Of a stretch of 64,000 nucleotides of DNA, positions 9,661 to 19,416 are shown piece after piece. Under the pieces are notes generated by a model, which ran no database searches, was not told the origin of the DNA, and was given only the letters and a program-made list of their open reading frames with translations. The DNA comes from Geodermatophilus obscurus DSM 43160. GTDB lineage: Bacteria > Actinomycetota > Actinomycetes > Mycobacteriales > Geodermatophilaceae. A program made the position numbers and the translations under genes. The stretch is from positions 558,001 through 622,000 of the forward strand of contig NC_013757.1 of the NCBI RefSeq assembly GCF_000025345.1, in the 5' to 3' direction. Position 1 is the stretch's first letter; each line of letters starts with the position of its first letter.

Positions 9661-9678
9661 TGGCGCAGGACCGCGGTG

Positions 9679-10353
9679 TCACCGCGCGCGGCGGCGCAGG
9701 CGCTCCTCGTCGAGGACGACGACCGACTTGCCCTGCAGCTGGATCCAGCCACGGTGCACGAAGTCGGCCAGCGCCTTGTTGACCGTCTCGCGGGAGGCGC
9801 CGACCAGCTGGGCGAGCTCCTCCTGGGTCAGGTCGTGCTTGACCCGCAGGCCCTCGCCCTCGCGGCTGCCGAACCGGTCGGCCATCTGCAGCAGCGCCTT
9901 GGCGACGCGGCCGGGGACGTCGGTGAAGATCAGGTCGGCGACGGAGTCGTTGGTGCGGCGCAGCCGGCGGGCCAGCACGTGCAGCAGCCGCTCGCCGACC
10001 TCGGGGTGGGCCTCGATCCACGGGCGCAGCACCGACTGCGGCATGCGGGCCAGCTTGACGTCGGTGACCGCGGTGGCGGTCGCGGTGCGCGGGCCGGGGT
10101 CGAAGACCGAGAGCTCACCGAACTGGTCGGAGGGTCCCATCACGGCCAGCACGTTCTCGCGGCCGTCGGGTGCCCGGCGGGAGAGCTTGATCTTGCCGGA
10201 GAGGACGATGTAGAGGCTGTCGCCCGGCTCGCCCTCGTTGAAGACCACACGGCCGCGCGGGAGCGTCACGGTCTCCAGGCGGCTCGCGACCGGGTCCACC
10301 GCCTCTTCCGGCAGCCCCTGGAAGAGCCCGGACTGACCCAGCACCTCGTCCAC
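9679..10353 (-). CDS. crp: Crp/GlxR-family cAMP-responsive global regulator
   Basis: The 224-residue protein has an N-terminal cyclic-nucleotide-binding domain with the cassette '[16 protein letters not shown]' (78-93) and a C-terminal winged helix with '[20 protein letters not shown]' (175-194). The start at GTG 10353 ([13 protein letters not shown]) matches the length of actinobacterial Crp/GlxR proteins. Upstream codons in the frame look like leader sequence. Position next to nth and the small membrane protein matches Rv3674c-Rv3676. It should bind TGTGA-N6-TCACA-type operators; a weak candidate lies upstream of acs in this window. Confidence 0.95.
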   Translation of the reverse strand: MDEVLGQSGLFQGLPEEAVDPVASRLETVTLPRGRVVFNEGEPGDSLYIVLSGKIKLSRRAPDGRENVLAVMGPSDQFGELSVFDPGPRTATATAVTDVKLARMPQSVLRPWIEAHPEVGERLLHVLARRLRRTNDSVADLIFTDVPGRVAKALLQMADRFGSREGEGLRVKHDLTQEELAQLVGASRETVNKALADFVHRGWIQLQGKSVVVLDEERLRRRAR

Positions 10354-10530
10354 TACGCGTCCTCTCGCACACACACCTGGGGACACCGGCACGCGGCCGG
10401 CCCGGTCGGCAGCCGCGTCCTCGCGGCGCCGTCCGCAGAGAGTCTAGGGGCCTGTGCGCGTCGTCACCCGATCGGTGGGACACCCGGCCACCCCGAGGGG
10501 TGAGGAAGTGCTGGTCGGACGGGCAGTCCG

Positions 10531-10773
10531 TCAGACCACGGGCGGCTCGGCCCCGCGACGCACCCGCGATGCGCGACGTCGCCGCCAGCGGACCATGGCG
10601 CGACGGATGCCGGAGTTGGCCAGCGTGTCGACCTCGCCGGCGCTGGCGGTGGAGAGGAACTCGGCCACCTCGCGGGGGCCGGCAGGCCGGCGCAGCGGCT
10701 CCTCGACGCGTTCCATCACCAGCAGGAAGGCGATGACCAGGGGCGGGAACAGGATGACGATGAGGGCGACCAC
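10531..10773 (-). CDS. Small membrane protein (Rv3675-like position)
   Basis: The 80-residue protein starts at GTG 10773 just after a strong AGGAGAGAGGAGG Shine-Dalgarno stretch. It has one hydrophobic segment (residues 3-20, '[17 protein letters not shown]') followed by a charged cytoplasmic region, '[20 protein letters not shown]'. The function is unknown. It lies between crp and nth, as a membrane protein does in mycobacteria. Confidence 0.75.
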   Translation of the reverse strand: MVALIVILFPPLVIAFLLVMERVEEPLRRPAGPREVAEFLSTASAGEVDTLANSGIRRAMVRWRRRRASRVRRGAEPPVV

Positions 10774-10929
10774 CGGCTCCTCCTCTCTCCTCGTCGCAGG
10801 ACGCGGACCGGGCCGGCCGGCTCGCGCGTGCACTCCTGTGTACCCCGGGGCGTCGCGCGGGAAGCCCCGGCGACGGCGGTCGCGATGATGGCACGGGCCC
10901 TGTCAGCCGGTCCGCCTACCCTCGACCGC

Positions 10930-11715
10930 GTGTCCTCGCCCGCCTACGCCCGGCCCGTCCCGCCGCGCGCCCGCCGTGCCGCTGCCCGGGGCGGCTCCCC
11001 GTTCGACCCGCAGGAGACGCCGCTGGCGCGCACCCGGCGGGCGCGGCGGATGGCCCGCGAGCTGGCGGTGATCCACCCCGACGCGCACTGCGAGCTCGAC
11101 TTCACCAACGCCTTCGAGCTGCTGGTCGCCACCGTGCTGTCGGCGCAGACCACCGACAAGACGGTCAACCGGGTCACGCCCGTGCTGTTCGCGAAGTACC
11201 CGGACGCGCAGGCACTGGCCGGCGCCGACCGCGCGGAGCTGGAGGAGGTCCTCAAGCCCACCGGCTTCTTCCGCGCCAAGGCGAACTCGGTGCTCGGCCT
11301 CGCGCAGGCGCTGCTCGAGCGGTTCGACGGCGAGGTCCCGGGCCGCATGGCCGACCTGGTCACCCTGCCCGGCGTGGGCCGCAAGACCGCCAACGTCGTC
11401 CTGGGCAACGCCTTCGACGTCCCCGGGCTCACCGTCGACACCCACTTCGGCCGGCTGGTCCGGCGGTTCGGCTGGACGGCGGAGGAGGACCCGGTCAGGG
11501 TCGAGGCCGAGGTCGCCGAGCTGATCCCCAAGCGCGAGTGGACCATGTTCAGCCACCGGGTGATCTTCCACGGCCGGCGGGTGTGCCACGCCAAGAAGGC
11601 GGCCTGCGGCGCGTGCGGCCTGGCCCGGTGGTGCCCGTCGTACGGCATCGGCCCGACCGACCCGGAGGTCGCCACGAAGCTGGTCAAGACCCCGGCCGCC
11701 TCCGACACCGAATGA
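10930..11715 (+). CDS. nth: Endonuclease III
   Basis: The 261-residue DNA glycosylase/AP lyase has a helix-hairpin-helix '[14 protein letters not shown]' with catalytic Lys152, catalytic Asp170 in 'VDTHFGR', and a C-terminal 4Fe-4S loop with Cys219, 226, 229 and 235 (C-x6-C-x2-C-x5-C). It removes oxidised pyrimidines in base-excision repair. GTG 10930 gives a short basic N-terminal extension usual in actinobacteria. The stop overlaps the TlpA-like gene as ATGA, placing nth at the head of a five-gene run ending with the MarP protease. Confidence 0.96.
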   Translation: MSSPAYARPVPPRARRAAARGGSPFDPQETPLARTRRARRMARELAVIHPDAHCELDFTNAFELLVATVLSAQTTDKTVNRVTPVLFAKYPDAQALAGADRAELEEVLKPTGFFRAKANSVLGLAQALLERFDGEVPGRMADLVTLPGVGRKTANVVLGNAFDVPGLTVDTHFGRLVRRFGWTAEEDPVRVEAEVAELIPKREWTMFSHRVIFHGRRVCHAKKAACGACGLARWCPSYGIGPTDPEVATKLVKTPAASDTE

Positions 11716-12302
11716 GCACCGGCGACAGGACGGCGGCCGGCGTGCTGGCGCTGGGGCTGGCGCTGGCCGGGTGCACCGCGGACGCGACGGAGGAGCCCGA
11801 CGGCGCCGCGGCGTCGCCGTCCCCCGACCCACTGACGGTCCTCGGGGCGTGCCCGGAGCAGCCCGACCGGCCGGCGGAGGGCGCGGATACGCTGCCGGCC
11901 CTGGACCTCGCCTGCCCCGGTGGGGGCTCGCTCGACCTCGGCCGGGCGCCCGGCGTACCCACCGTGGTGAACCTGTGGGCCAGCTGGTGCGGTCCCTGCC
12001 GGGAGGAGCTGCCGCTGGTGCAGCAGCTGGCCGACGCCGGCGGGGACCGGCTGGCGGTGGTCGGCGTGATCAGCCGGGACGGCGCTCCGCAGGCGGCCTC
12101 CTTCGCCGCGGACGCCGGCGCCACCTTCCCCAGCGCCTTCGACGGGGAGGGGGAGCTGATGGCCGAGCTGGGCCTGGGCGCGCTGCCCTACACCTACCTC
12201 CTCGACGCCGACGGCGGGATCGCGCACGTCCAGGTGGGCCCCGTGGCCGACGTCGCCGAGCTGGAGGGCCTGGTCGCCGAGCACCTCGGGGTGACGCTGT
12301 GA
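11712..12302 (+). CDS. TlpA-like thioredoxin-fold lipoprotein
   Basis: The 196-residue exported thiol-disulfide protein has a lipobox 'LALAGC' (Cys21 lipidated) and the redox motif W92-C-G-P-C96 in a thioredoxin fold with '[11 protein letters not shown]' near the C-terminus. It likely reduces or isomerises disulfides on the outer face of the membrane. The orthologue position is Rv3673c. It overlaps both neighbours by 4 bp (nth upstream, CoA-NUDIX downstream). Confidence 0.9.
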   Translation: MSTGDRTAAGVLALGLALAGCTADATEEPDGAAASPSPDPLTVLGACPEQPDRPAEGADTLPALDLACPGGGSLDLGRAPGVPTVVNLWASWCGPCREELPLVQQLADAGGDRLAVVGVISRDGAPQAASFAADAGATFPSAFDGEGELMAELGLGALPYTYLLDADGGIAHVQVGPVADVAELEGLVAEHLGVTL

Positions 12303-13063
12303 CTGACGCGGCCACGCCCGGCGCCGCGCTGCCGGAGTACCTGCGCCGGCTGCTCGACGTGGGCGACGACCTGCCGTTGCGCCACCGGATGCCCCGGCCG
12401 ACGGCGACCGCCCGCCGCTCGGCGGTCCTGATCCTCTTCGGCGAGGGTCCACGCGGCGCCGACGTCCTGTTGATCGAGAAGTCCGCGCACCTGCGCACCC
12501 ACGCCGGGCAGCCGGCCTTCCCCGGCGGCGGCGCCGACCCCGGTGACGACTACCCCGTGGGCACCGCGCTGCGGGAGGCCGAGGAGGAGGCGGGCATCGA
12601 CCCGGACGGCGTCCGCGTGCTGGCCACGCTGCCGGAGCTGTTCCTCGGGCCCTCGGACAACCTCGTGGTGCCGGTCGTGGCCTGGTGGGACGACCCGCGC
12701 GACGTCACCGTCGGCGACCCGCGCGAGGTCGCCCGGGTGGCACGGGTGCCGCTGGCCGACCTCGCCGACCCGGCCAACCGCTTCCGGATCCGCCACCCGT
12801 CGGGCTACGTCGGCCCGGCGTTCGGCGTCGCCGGCATGGTCGTCTGGGGCTTCACCGGCGGCCTGCTCGACGCGATCCTCGAGGCGGCCGGGCTGGCCCG
12901 GCCCTGGGACGCGACGGACGTGCGGCCGCTGCCGGCGCTCGGTGCCCGCCGCCCGCAGCTGCCCGGCACCCTCGATCCCACGGACGACGAGGACGCCGCC
13001 GCGCCGACGGTCGCCGACCCCGCACCTGACGGCCCTCCGGCAAGTACCGTTCCCCCGCGATGA
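12299..13063 (+). CDS. CoA-pyrophosphohydrolase-type NUDIX protein
   Basis: The 254-residue protein has the UPF0035/CoA signature 'HLRTHAGQPAFPGGG' (64-78) directly before the NUDIX box 'GTALREAEEEAGI' (88-100). That combination marks enzymes that split CoA and acyl-CoA into phosphopantetheine and 3',5'-ADP. The last 40 residues are an Asp/Pro-rich tail of no evident function. The start overlaps the thioredoxin gene as GTGA and the stop overlaps the cupredoxin gene as ATGA. It corresponds in position to Rv3672c. Confidence 0.9.
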   Translation: MTDAATPGAALPEYLRRLLDVGDDLPLRHRMPRPTATARRSAVLILFGEGPRGADVLLIEKSAHLRTHAGQPAFPGGGADPGDDYPVGTALREAEEEAGIDPDGVRVLATLPELFLGPSDNLVVPVVAWWDDPRDVTVGDPREVARVARVPLADLADPANRFRIRHPSGYVGPAFGVAGMVVWGFTGGLLDAILEAAGLARPWDATDVRPLPALGARRPQLPGTLDPTDDEDAAAPTVADPAPDGPPASTVPPR

Positions 13064-13518
13064 GGGGGCTGGGGATGTCGCGACGCGGCGGCGCGCTGCT
13101 CGCCGGGGGAGTGCTGGCCGTCACCGTCCTCACCGGCTGCGGTGGCGGCGGGGGGACGGCCGGGCAGGAGGCGGCACCGTCGTCCGGTCCGGCGCTGGGC
13201 ACGGTGACGACGGCGCCCGACGGCGTCCAGGAGGTCACCCTGCAGACGCAGGACGACTACGTCTTCACCCCCAGCACGTTCACCGTCGCGCCCGGCCCGG
13301 TGCGGCTCACCGTGGTCAACGTCGCCGAGCAGATGACGCACAACTTCCGCTTCACCCCGGACGACGGCCCCGCGCCGATCGACCCGGAGATCCCGCTGCT
13401 GACGCCGGGGGAGACCCGCACCGTCGAGTTCACCGCGACCACGCCCGGTGAGTACGGCTTCGAGTGCAGCTTCCACACCCAGCTGCAGCAGTTCGGCACC
13501 ATGACGGTCAGCGGTTGA
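13060..13518 (+). CDS. Cupredoxin-domain lipoprotein
   Basis: The product has up to 152 residues, with a lipoprotein signal ('VLAVTVLTGC') followed by a Gly/Ala linker and a plastocyanin-like domain. Candidate type-1 copper ligands are His in 'MTHNF', Cys and His in 'ECSFH', and Met in 'GTMTV'. The start overlaps the NUDIX stop as ATGA. ATG 13075 is a real alternative because GAGGGGG lies just upstream of it. It is probably an exported copper protein or electron carrier. It is inserted between the Rv3672c- and Rv3671c-like genes, where mycobacteria have no such gene. Confidence 0.8.
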   Translation: MRGLGMSRRGGALLAGGVLAVTVLTGCGGGGGTAGQEAAPSSGPALGTVTTAPDGVQEVTLQTQDDYVFTPSTFTVAPGPVRLTVVNVAEQMTHNFRFTPDDGPAPIDPEIPLLTPGETRTVEFTATTPGEYGFECSFHTQLQQFGTMTVSG

Positions 13519-13526
13519 CCACCGGC

Positions 13527-14708
13527 ATGTCGATCGTCGACCTCGTCCTCATCGGACTCGCACTGGTCTTCGCCTTCTCCGGGTTCCGCCAGGGCGTCAT
13601 CGTCTCGGCCACCTCCTTCTTCGGCTTCTTCGGCGGCGCGGTGCTCGGTGCCCAGCTGTCCCGTCCGGTGGCCGACCGCCTCGACGGGACGGCGACCACC
13701 CGGGTCTTCGCCGCGCTGGTCGTCGTCCTCGCCGCGGCACTCCTCGGGCAGGTGCTGGCCGGCGCCATCGGCCGGGCGGTGCGCCGACGCGTGACGTGGC
13801 AACCGGCCGAGGTCGTCGATTCGGTGGCCGGTGCGGTGCTGTCGGCGCTCGCGGTGCTGCTCGTCGCCTGGATGGTGGCCACGCCGCTGGCCAACGCGCC
13901 GTTCCCCCAGGTCGCCAGCCAGGTGAAGCAGTCGGCGCTGGTGCAGGCGGTCGACCGCAGCGTCCCCGCCGGCGTGCGAGGCGTCTACGACTCGCTCCGG
14001 GAGGCCATCGACCACAACGGGCTGCCCGACGTCCTGGACCCGCTGACCCCCACGCAGGTCCCCGACGTCGCCGCCCCGGACCAGGCGCTGCGGGAGAGCC
14101 CCGTGGTGAGCTCCGTGCAGGGCTCGGTGGTGCAGATCAGCGGCGTCGCGCCGTCGTGCTCCCGGCAGATCGACGGCTCCGGCTTCGTCTACGCGCCGGA
14201 GCGGGTCATGACCAACGCGCACGTGCTCGCCGGCGTGAGCGACCCGGTCGTGGCCGCGGAGGGCGAGGAGTACGAGGCCATCCCGGTGTACGTGGACGAG
14301 GCGACCGACGTCGCGGTGCTCTCCGTCCCCGGGTTGCCGCAGGTGCCGCTGACCTTCGCGCCGGAGCCCGCCGACTCCGGGGACGACGCGATCATCATGG
14401 GCTACCCCGGCGGCGGTGGGCTGTTCGTCGGGCCGGCGCGGGTACGCGACCACACCGACATCAGCGGCCCGGACTTCCGCAACGAGGAAACCGTGGTCCG
14501 CGACGTCTACGCGCTCTACGGCGAGGTGCGCGCGGGCAACTCCGGCGGTCCGCTGTTCGACCCGCAGGGTCAGGTGCTCGGCGTCGTCTTCGCCTCGGCC
14601 ATCGACGACCCGCTCACCGGCTACGCGCTCACCTACGAGCAGGTCGAGGGCGCGGCCGTCACCGGCCAGGCCTCGTCGTCCGCGGTGGCGACCGGCGCCT
14701 GCGAGTGA
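13527..14708 (+). CDS. MarP-like membrane serine protease (CvpA + trypsin fold)
   Basis: The 393-residue protein has a CvpA-like four-helix membrane domain (about 1-120) and a periplasmic chymotrypsin-like domain. The catalytic triad is visible as His232 ('TNAHV'), Asp261 ('TDVAVL') and Ser339 ('GNSGGPL'). Cys211 and Cys392 align with the redox-sensitive disulfide of M. tuberculosis MarP (Rv3671c). MarP is needed there for acid and oxidative-stress survival and for cell-wall hydrolase processing; the same role here is inference. The stop codon is followed immediately by a copy of the GAGGAC palindromic repeat. Confidence 0.93.
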   Translation: MSIVDLVLIGLALVFAFSGFRQGVIVSATSFFGFFGGAVLGAQLSRPVADRLDGTATTRVFAALVVVLAAALLGQVLAGAIGRAVRRRVTWQPAEVVDSVAGAVLSALAVLLVAWMVATPLANAPFPQVASQVKQSALVQAVDRSVPAGVRGVYDSLREAIDHNGLPDVLDPLTPTQVPDVAAPDQALRESPVVSSVQGSVVQISGVAPSCSRQIDGSGFVYAPERVMTNAHVLAGVSDPVVAAEGEEYEAIPVYVDEATDVAVLSVPGLPQVPLTFAPEPADSGDDAIIMGYPGGGGLFVGPARVRDHTDISGPDFRNEETVVRDVYALYGEVRAGNSGGPLFDPQGQVLGVVFASAIDDPLTGYALTYEQVEGAAVTGQASSSAVATGACE

Positions 14709-14723
14709 GAGGACCCCGTCCTC
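14709..14723. repeat. 3'-end palindromic repeat, copy after the MarP gene
   Basis: GAGGACCCCGTCCTC follows the MarP-like stop directly. It is continued by CCCACCCCTCGC, which in reverse matches the repeat upstream of the cbiD stop (49425-49451) almost exactly. It lies between convergent genes and is a candidate terminator. Confidence 0.7.
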
Positions 14724-14742
14724 CCCACCCCTCGCAAGTCCG

Positions 14743-15669
14743 TCACCGGGCCCAGCCGACCAGGGCCGCGTTGACCTCCCCCGGTACCTCCTCGTGCGGG
14801 AAGTGTCCTACGCCGGGCAGCTCCCGCCACTGGTAGGCGCCGGCCACGTAGCGGCCCGACCCGCGGGCGGACGACGGCAGCACGCAGGGGTCGAGCACGC
14901 CGTGCAGCTGCAGCGTCGGCGCGGTCACCGGAGCGGCCATCCGGCGGGCGTAGCGCAGCCCGTCGGGGCGCAGCTGGGAGCGGCCGGCCCAGCGGAAGTA
15001 CTCCATCGAGCCGTAGGCCGCCTGCGGGATGCGGGCGGCCGACCGGTACCGGGACACCGCCTCGGCGAAACCGGCGGTGGCGGTCCACGCGGGCCCGGCC
15101 CAGCGGCGCATGAGGTCGGCCACCGGGTCGTCGTCGGCCCGGGTCATCCGCCGCTCGGGCAGGCGGGGCACCTGGAAGCCGAGGATGTGGCGCAGCGCCT
15201 TCCGCTGCGCCCGGTCGGCCAGCGCGGCACGCAGCTGCCGCGGGTGGGCCATGGAGAGCACGGCCAGCCGGCGGACGCTGCGGGGGTGCAGCGCGGCCAT
15301 CGTCCAGGCCACCAGCCCACCCCAGTCGTGGCCGACCACGACGGCGTCGCGCTCGCCCAGCGCGCGGACCAGTGCGGCGACGTCGGCGGCCGCGGTCGGC
15401 AGGTCGTAGCCGCGCGGGGGCTTGTCGCTGCCGCCGTAGCCGCGCAGGTCGGGCGCGACGGCGCGGAAGCCGGCCGCGGCCAGGGCCGGCAGCTGTGCCC
15501 GCCAGGCCCACCAGAACTCCGGGAACCCGTGCAGCAGCAGCACCAGCGGGCCCTCGCCGGCCTCGGCGACGTGCAGCCGGACGCCGTTGGCCGACAGGTC
15601 GCGGTGCGTCCAGGGGCCGGGGAGCAGGACGCTGGTCGCGTCCGGTCGCTCGGTGTCGGGGGTGCTCAC
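14743..15669 (-). CDS. Alpha/beta-hydrolase, epoxide hydrolase type (EphE-like)
   Basis: The 308-residue protein has 'HGFPEFWWAW' (oxyanion region, 47-56), nucleophile Asp115 in 'GHDWGG' and catalytic His in 'GHFPHEE' near the C-terminus. Asp as nucleophile plus the HGxP motif indicates an epoxide hydrolase or dehalogenase. It occupies the position of ephE (Rv3670) beside the MarP gene. GTG 15669 is the start. The natural substrate is unknown. Confidence 0.87.
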   Translation of the reverse strand: MSTPDTERPDATSVLLPGPWTHRDLSANGVRLHVAEAGEGPLVLLLHGFPEFWWAWRAQLPALAAAGFRAVAPDLRGYGGSDKPPRGYDLPTAAADVAALVRALGERDAVVVGHDWGGLVAWTMAALHPRSVRRLAVLSMAHPRQLRAALADRAQRKALRHILGFQVPRLPERRMTRADDDPVADLMRRWAGPAWTATAGFAEAVSRYRSAARIPQAAYGSMEYFRWAGRSQLRPDGLRYARRMAAPVTAPTLQLHGVLDPCVLPSSARGSGRYVAGAYQWRELPGVGHFPHEEVPGEVNAALVGWAR

Positions 15670-15695
15670 CGGTGCGGGCGCGCGGGGGCGCCCGC

Positions 15696-16202
15696 TCAGA
15701 CGGTGTAGTTCTCGCTGCCGCGCAGCTGCACGCGGCCGTTGCTGACGGTTGGCACCTCACGGCGACGCTGGCCGGGCGCCTCGCGGTGGATGACCTCGGG
15801 CAGGTCGCGCAGCGTCTCGATCGTCCGCTCGGGCTTCTCGATCTTCTTCAGCGAACTGCGACCCACGAGGGCGGCGATGCCGGCCAGCACCACCAGCAGC
15901 AGCCACACGATCAGGTAGGAGATCCACCGCTCCAGCCCCAACCAGGTGAGGAACTCGGCGATGGTGACGAACAGGAAGATGCCGGAGAAGGCGAGCAGGA
16001 CTGCGGCCGCGCCGAAGGCCCCGGCCCCGATCCCGGCCTTCTTCGCCGACTTGCCGACCTCGGCCTTGGCCAACTCGATCTCGCTGCGGATCAGCGTCGA
16101 GACGTCGGCCATGGCGCTCTGCACCAGGGCGCCGACGGAGGGCTCCTCCGTGCGGGTGGTGCTCCGTGCCCCGGACGGGTTCGACGATGCGCTGTGGGCC
16201 AC
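15696..16202 (-). CDS. DUF1469 (phage-holin-superfamily-like) membrane protein
   Basis: The 168-residue protein has an amphipathic N-terminus 'MADVSTLIRSEIELAKAEV', two transmembrane segments (about 60-82 and 92-115) and a basic cytoplasmic tail. This is the actinobacterial DUF1469/Act holin-like pattern and matches Rv3669 in the conserved block. Despite the family name there is no lytic evidence. GTG 16202 is chosen because AGGAGG lies 8 bp upstream. It is 26 bp upstream of the epoxide hydrolase gene in the same direction and probably co-transcribed with it. Confidence 0.85.
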   Translation of the reverse strand: MAHSASSNPSGARSTTRTEEPSVGALVQSAMADVSTLIRSEIELAKAEVGKSAKKAGIGAGAFGAAAVLLAFSGIFLFVTIAEFLTWLGLERWISYLIVWLLLVVLAGIAALVGRSSLKKIEKPERTIETLRDLPEVIHREAPGQRRREVPTVSNGRVQLRGSENYTV

Positions 16203-16377
16203 GAGGGGCACCTCCTGGGGTCGACGGGCGGATGGCGGGCCGCCCGACGCGAGCGGACCCACCTGGGGAGATCGTGCCCCATGATCACCGAGCGCGCGCT
16301 TCGGTGGCTCCCCCACGCCGCTCGGGGAGGCCCTCTGCAGAGCCTCCCCGAGGGGCGTGCTGCCGCCACCGGCCCCG

Positions 16378-16553
16378 GGCGACGTGCTGGAACGGTCCCT
16401 TTGCAGGGTCCCGCCCGGCCCCGTCCAGAGGCTCGCCGCCGGCCCTCCTGCAGGGCCCCGCCGTGAGCCTGCGAACGGTGGGGGGGCAGGAGGATCCTTC
16501 CTCGGTGAGGAGGACGGGGTCCTCTTACGAGTGGCGGAGCAGGGGGGTCCTCC
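16378..16553. repeat. Long copy of the intergenic palindromic repeat (gap 16203-16554)
   Basis: This 352-bp gap between the DUF1469 start and the acs stop contains no gene. It holds GCAGGGTCCCGCC (16403), a second GCAGGGCCCCGCC (16459), the inverted core GAGGACGGGGTCCTC at 16510-16524 and a further GGGGGTCCTCC at 16542-16552 beside the acs stop. 16203-16300 should carry the promoter of the DUF1469-ephE unit; no clear hexamers were seen. Confidence 0.65.
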
Positions 16554-16554
16554 C

Positions 16555-18504
16555 TCAGTCCTCCGAGGAGGACGCCGGCAGCTTGTCCTTGATCAGGTTC
16601 ATCACCGAGGAGTCGGTGAGCGTCGTGACGTCACCGAGCTCGCGGTTCTCGGCGATGTCCCTCAGCAGCCGGCGCATGATCTTGCCGGAGCGGGTCTTGG
16701 GCAGCTCCTGCACGACCATGATCTGGCGCGGCTTGGCGATCGGACCGATGTCCTTGGCCACGTGGGTGCGCAGCTGCTGGACCAGCTCGTCGCCCGAGTC
16801 CTCGGCGTTCCCGCGGAGGATGACGAAGGCGACGATGCCCTGGCCGGTGGTCGGGTCACTGGCGCCGACGACCGCCGCCTCGGCGACGGTGGGGTGCGCG
16901 ACCAGCGAGGACTCGACCTCGGTGGTGGAGATGCGGTGCCCGGACACGTTCATGACGTCGTCCACCCGGCCGAGCAGCCAGATGTCGCCGTCGGCGTCCT
17001 TCTTGGCGCCGTCCCCGGCGAAGTAGACCTCCTTGCCGAACCGCGACCAGTAGGTGTCGACGTAGCGGTCGTCGTCCCCCCAGATGGTCCGCAGCATCGA
17101 CGGCCAGGGCTCGGTGAGCACCAGCAGCCCGCTCGAGTCGTCGCCGAGCTCGTTGCCCTCGTCGTCGACGACCTTGGCCGAGATGCCGGGGAACGGGGTC
17201 TGCGCCGAGCCGGGCTTGAGGGCGGTCACGCCGGGCAGCGGGTTGATCATGTGGGCACCGGTCTCGGTCTGCCACCAGGTGTCCACGATCGGACACCGGC
17301 CGCCGCCGATGTTCTTGTGGTACCAGAGCCAGGCCTCGGGGTTGATCGGCTCGCCGACCGAGCCGAGGAGCCGCAGCGAGGACAGGTCGAACCCGGCCGG
17401 GATGTCCTCCCCCCACTTCATGAAGGTGCGGATCACCGTGGGGGCCGTGTACATGATCGTGACCTTGTACTTCTCGATGAGCTCGAACCAGCGGCCGCGG
17501 TGCGGCGTCTCCGGCGTCCCCTCGTACATGATCGAGGTCGCCCGGTTGGCCAGCGGCCCGTAGACGATGTAGCTGTGGCCGGTGACCCAGCCGATGTCGG
17601 CGGAGGTCCAGAAGACGTCGGTGTCGGCCTTGAGGTCGAAGGACGCCCAGTGCGTGAAGGCGACCTGGGTGAGGTAGCCGCCGGAGGTGTGCAGGATGCC
17701 CTTGGGCGAGGCCGTCGTCCCCGACGTGTACATGATGTAGAGCGGGTGTTCGGCGTCGAACGCCTCGGGCGTGTGCTCCGTCGACTGCCGGTCGACGACG
17801 TCGTGCCACCACAGGTCGCGGCCCTCGCTCCACTCGACGTCCTGCTTGGTGCGCCGGACCACGAGCACGTTGCGGACGCTCTCGGTGCGTGCGACCGCGT
17901 CGTCCACCGCGGGCTTGAGCGCGCTGGGTGAGCCGCGCCGGTAGCCGCCGTCGGAGGTGACGACGAGGACGGCACCGGAGTCGGTGATCCGGCTGGCCAG
18001 CGCGTCGGCGGAGAACCCGCCGAAGACCACCATGTGGACGGCGCCGATGCGGGCGCAGGCCAGCATCGCGACGACCGCCTCCGGGATCATCGGCATGTAG
18101 ATGGCGACCCGGTCGCCGGCCTGTACACCCAGCTCCAGCAGGGCGTTCGCGGCCTTGCAGACGTCGTCCTTGAGCTGGGCGTAGGTGATCGTCCGGGTGT
18201 CGCCCGGCTCGCCCTCCCAGTGGTAGGCGACCTGCTCGCCGTGGCCGGCCTCGACGTGCCGGTCGACGCAGTTGTAGGCGACGTTGAGCTTGCCGCCGAC
18301 GAACCACTTGGCGAACGGCGGGTTGCTCCAGTCCAGGACCTCGTCCCACTTCTGCGCCCAGCTCAGCCGGTCGGCTGCCTCCGCCCAGAAGCCCAGCCGG
18401 TCCTGCGCCGCCCGCTCGTAGGCGTCGGGACCCACGTTGGCCTGTGCCGCCAACTGCTCCGGCGCCGGGAACCGGCGGCCCTCCAGCTCGGTCGACTCGC
18501 TCAT
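16555..18504 (-). CDS. acs: Acetyl-CoA synthetase (AMP-forming)
   Basis: The 649-residue enzyme has the ANL-family P-loop '[15 protein letters not shown]', the acetyl-CoA synthetase core '[10 protein letters not shown]', hinge '[16 protein letters not shown]' and catalytic Lys in '[13 protein letters not shown]' near the C-terminus, a site commonly regulated by acetylation. It converts acetate, CoA and ATP to acetyl-CoA. The ATG start ([12 protein letters not shown]) and full length fit the family. A weak Crp-like dyad sits about 96 bp upstream, consistent with the cAMP control of acs known in actinobacteria. Confidence 0.97.
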   Translation of the reverse strand: MSESTELEGRRFPAPEQLAAQANVGPDAYERAAQDRLGFWAEAADRLSWAQKWDEVLDWSNPPFAKWFVGGKLNVAYNCVDRHVEAGHGEQVAYHWEGEPGDTRTITYAQLKDDVCKAANALLELGVQAGDRVAIYMPMIPEAVVAMLACARIGAVHMVVFGGFSADALASRITDSGAVLVVTSDGGYRRGSPSALKPAVDDAVARTESVRNVLVVRRTKQDVEWSEGRDLWWHDVVDRQSTEHTPEAFDAEHPLYIMYTSGTTASPKGILHTSGGYLTQVAFTHWASFDLKADTDVFWTSADIGWVTGHSYIVYGPLANRATSIMYEGTPETPHRGRWFELIEKYKVTIMYTAPTVIRTFMKWGEDIPAGFDLSSLRLLGSVGEPINPEAWLWYHKNIGGGRCPIVDTWWQTETGAHMINPLPGVTALKPGSAQTPFPGISAKVVDDEGNELGDDSSGLLVLTEPWPSMLRTIWGDDDRYVDTYWSRFGKEVYFAGDGAKKDADGDIWLLGRVDDVMNVSGHRISTTEVESSLVAHPTVAEAAVVGASDPTTGQGIVAFVILRGNAEDSGDELVQQLRTHVAKDIGPIAKPRQIMVVQELPKTRSGKIMRRLLRDIAENRELGDVTTLTDSSVMNLIKDKLPASSSED

Positions 18505-18599
18505 GCGACTCCTCCTGCTCCGTGGCGTCGTCGTCGACGCCTGTCCTGTGTCCGGTCGTCGCGGTCGGCACCCGGCGTCCCGGCAGCGGCGCGACGCGG

Positions 18600-18615
18600 A
18601 GTGTTGTCTGCCACA
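18600..18615. promoter_or_regulatory. Weak candidate Crp/GlxR site upstream of acs
   Basis: Read on the minus strand the site is TGTGGCAGACAACACT. It shares TGTG, the central A and CAC with the consensus TGTGANNTANNTCACA but misses A5, T8, T12 and A16. It lies 96 bp upstream of the acs start. It could be chance. Confidence 0.3.
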
Positions 18616-18708
18616 CCGTATGGCCCACGACGCATTCCGTCTGCCCGGCGCAACGTGGGCGCGGCGGAGCGCGTGGTCCGGGCCGCGCCCGGCCGCCAGA
18701 CTGGCGGG

Positions 18709-19416
18709 GTGACGGCGGGCGTGCAGGCGGCGGTGGCCGCCCGGGTGCCGGGCGCGGCGGCGCTCGGCCTGCTGGCGCCCCCGTCCGCGGTCGCCGTCCC
18801 GGCCGCGCTGCTCGCCGACGCCGACTGGACGAGCGCGCGGCTGGCCGCGCTCGGGGCGCGGTACGCCTCCGACGACCGGCGGGTGCTGGCCACCGTGTGG
18901 TGGTACTCGGCGTCCTCGGTGCTGCTCACCCCCGTGCTGGCCGGGCTGGTCACCGGGCGGCCGTTGTCGGCCCGGCTGGCCGACACCTCCGTGGCGCTGC
19001 TGGCGGGCGGGACGCTGGTGGCCGCCACGTCGTCTGCGCCCGGCGGGGACACCGCCGCGGAGCTCCGGGACGCCCTCGCCGAGGTGGTCGACGTCGTGGC
19101 CGCGGCCGGCCGCATGCGCGCACGGCCGCTCTGGGCGATCGCCGCCGACTCGCTGGCCAACCGGCTGCTGGCCCTGGGCCGGGCGCTGGGGGAGGAGCGG
19201 CGGGTGACCGCGCTGGCCGCGCCGCTGGCGGCCGCTGTCGGACCGCCGCTCCCGGTGCCCCGCTACGTCGACGTCGCCGGCGTCCGCTTCACCCGGCGGG
19301 TGTCGTGCTGCCTCCTCTACCGGCTGCCGCCCGAGCCGCTGTGCACCTCCTGCCCGCGCCGCCCGGCCGCCGAGCGCGAGGTGCTGCTCGAGGACACCGC
19401 CGCGCGGATGCGCTGA
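18709..19416 (+). CDS. FhuF-like (2Fe-2S)-binding protein
   Basis: The 235-residue protein ends with a cysteine cluster '[18 protein letters not shown]', C-C-x10-C-x2-C, the 2Fe-2S ligand pattern of ferric-siderophore reductase FhuF. The rest is Ala/Leu-rich and matches the variable FhuF helical region. It could reduce iron released from siderophores. No siderophore genes are nearby, so the substrate is open. Its stop TGA abuts the convergent hflX stop within TGATCA. Confidence 0.75.
   Translation: MTAGVQAAVAARVPGAAALGLLAPPSAVAVPAALLADADWTSARLAALGARYASDDRRVLATVWWYSASSVLLTPVLAGLVTGRPLSARLADTSVALLAGGTLVAATSSAPGGDTAAELRDALAEVVDVVAAAGRMRARPLWAIAADSLANRLLALGRALGEERRVTALAAPLAAAVGPPLPVPRYVDVAGVRFTRRVSCCLLYRLPPEPLCTSCPRRPAAEREVLLEDTAARMR

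Noticed and set aside
15696..16202. Prophage remnant based on holin-like similarity
   Set aside because: DUF1469 proteins are conserved chromosomal genes in actinobacteria and this one sits at its syntenic Rv3669-like position with no phage genes nearby.
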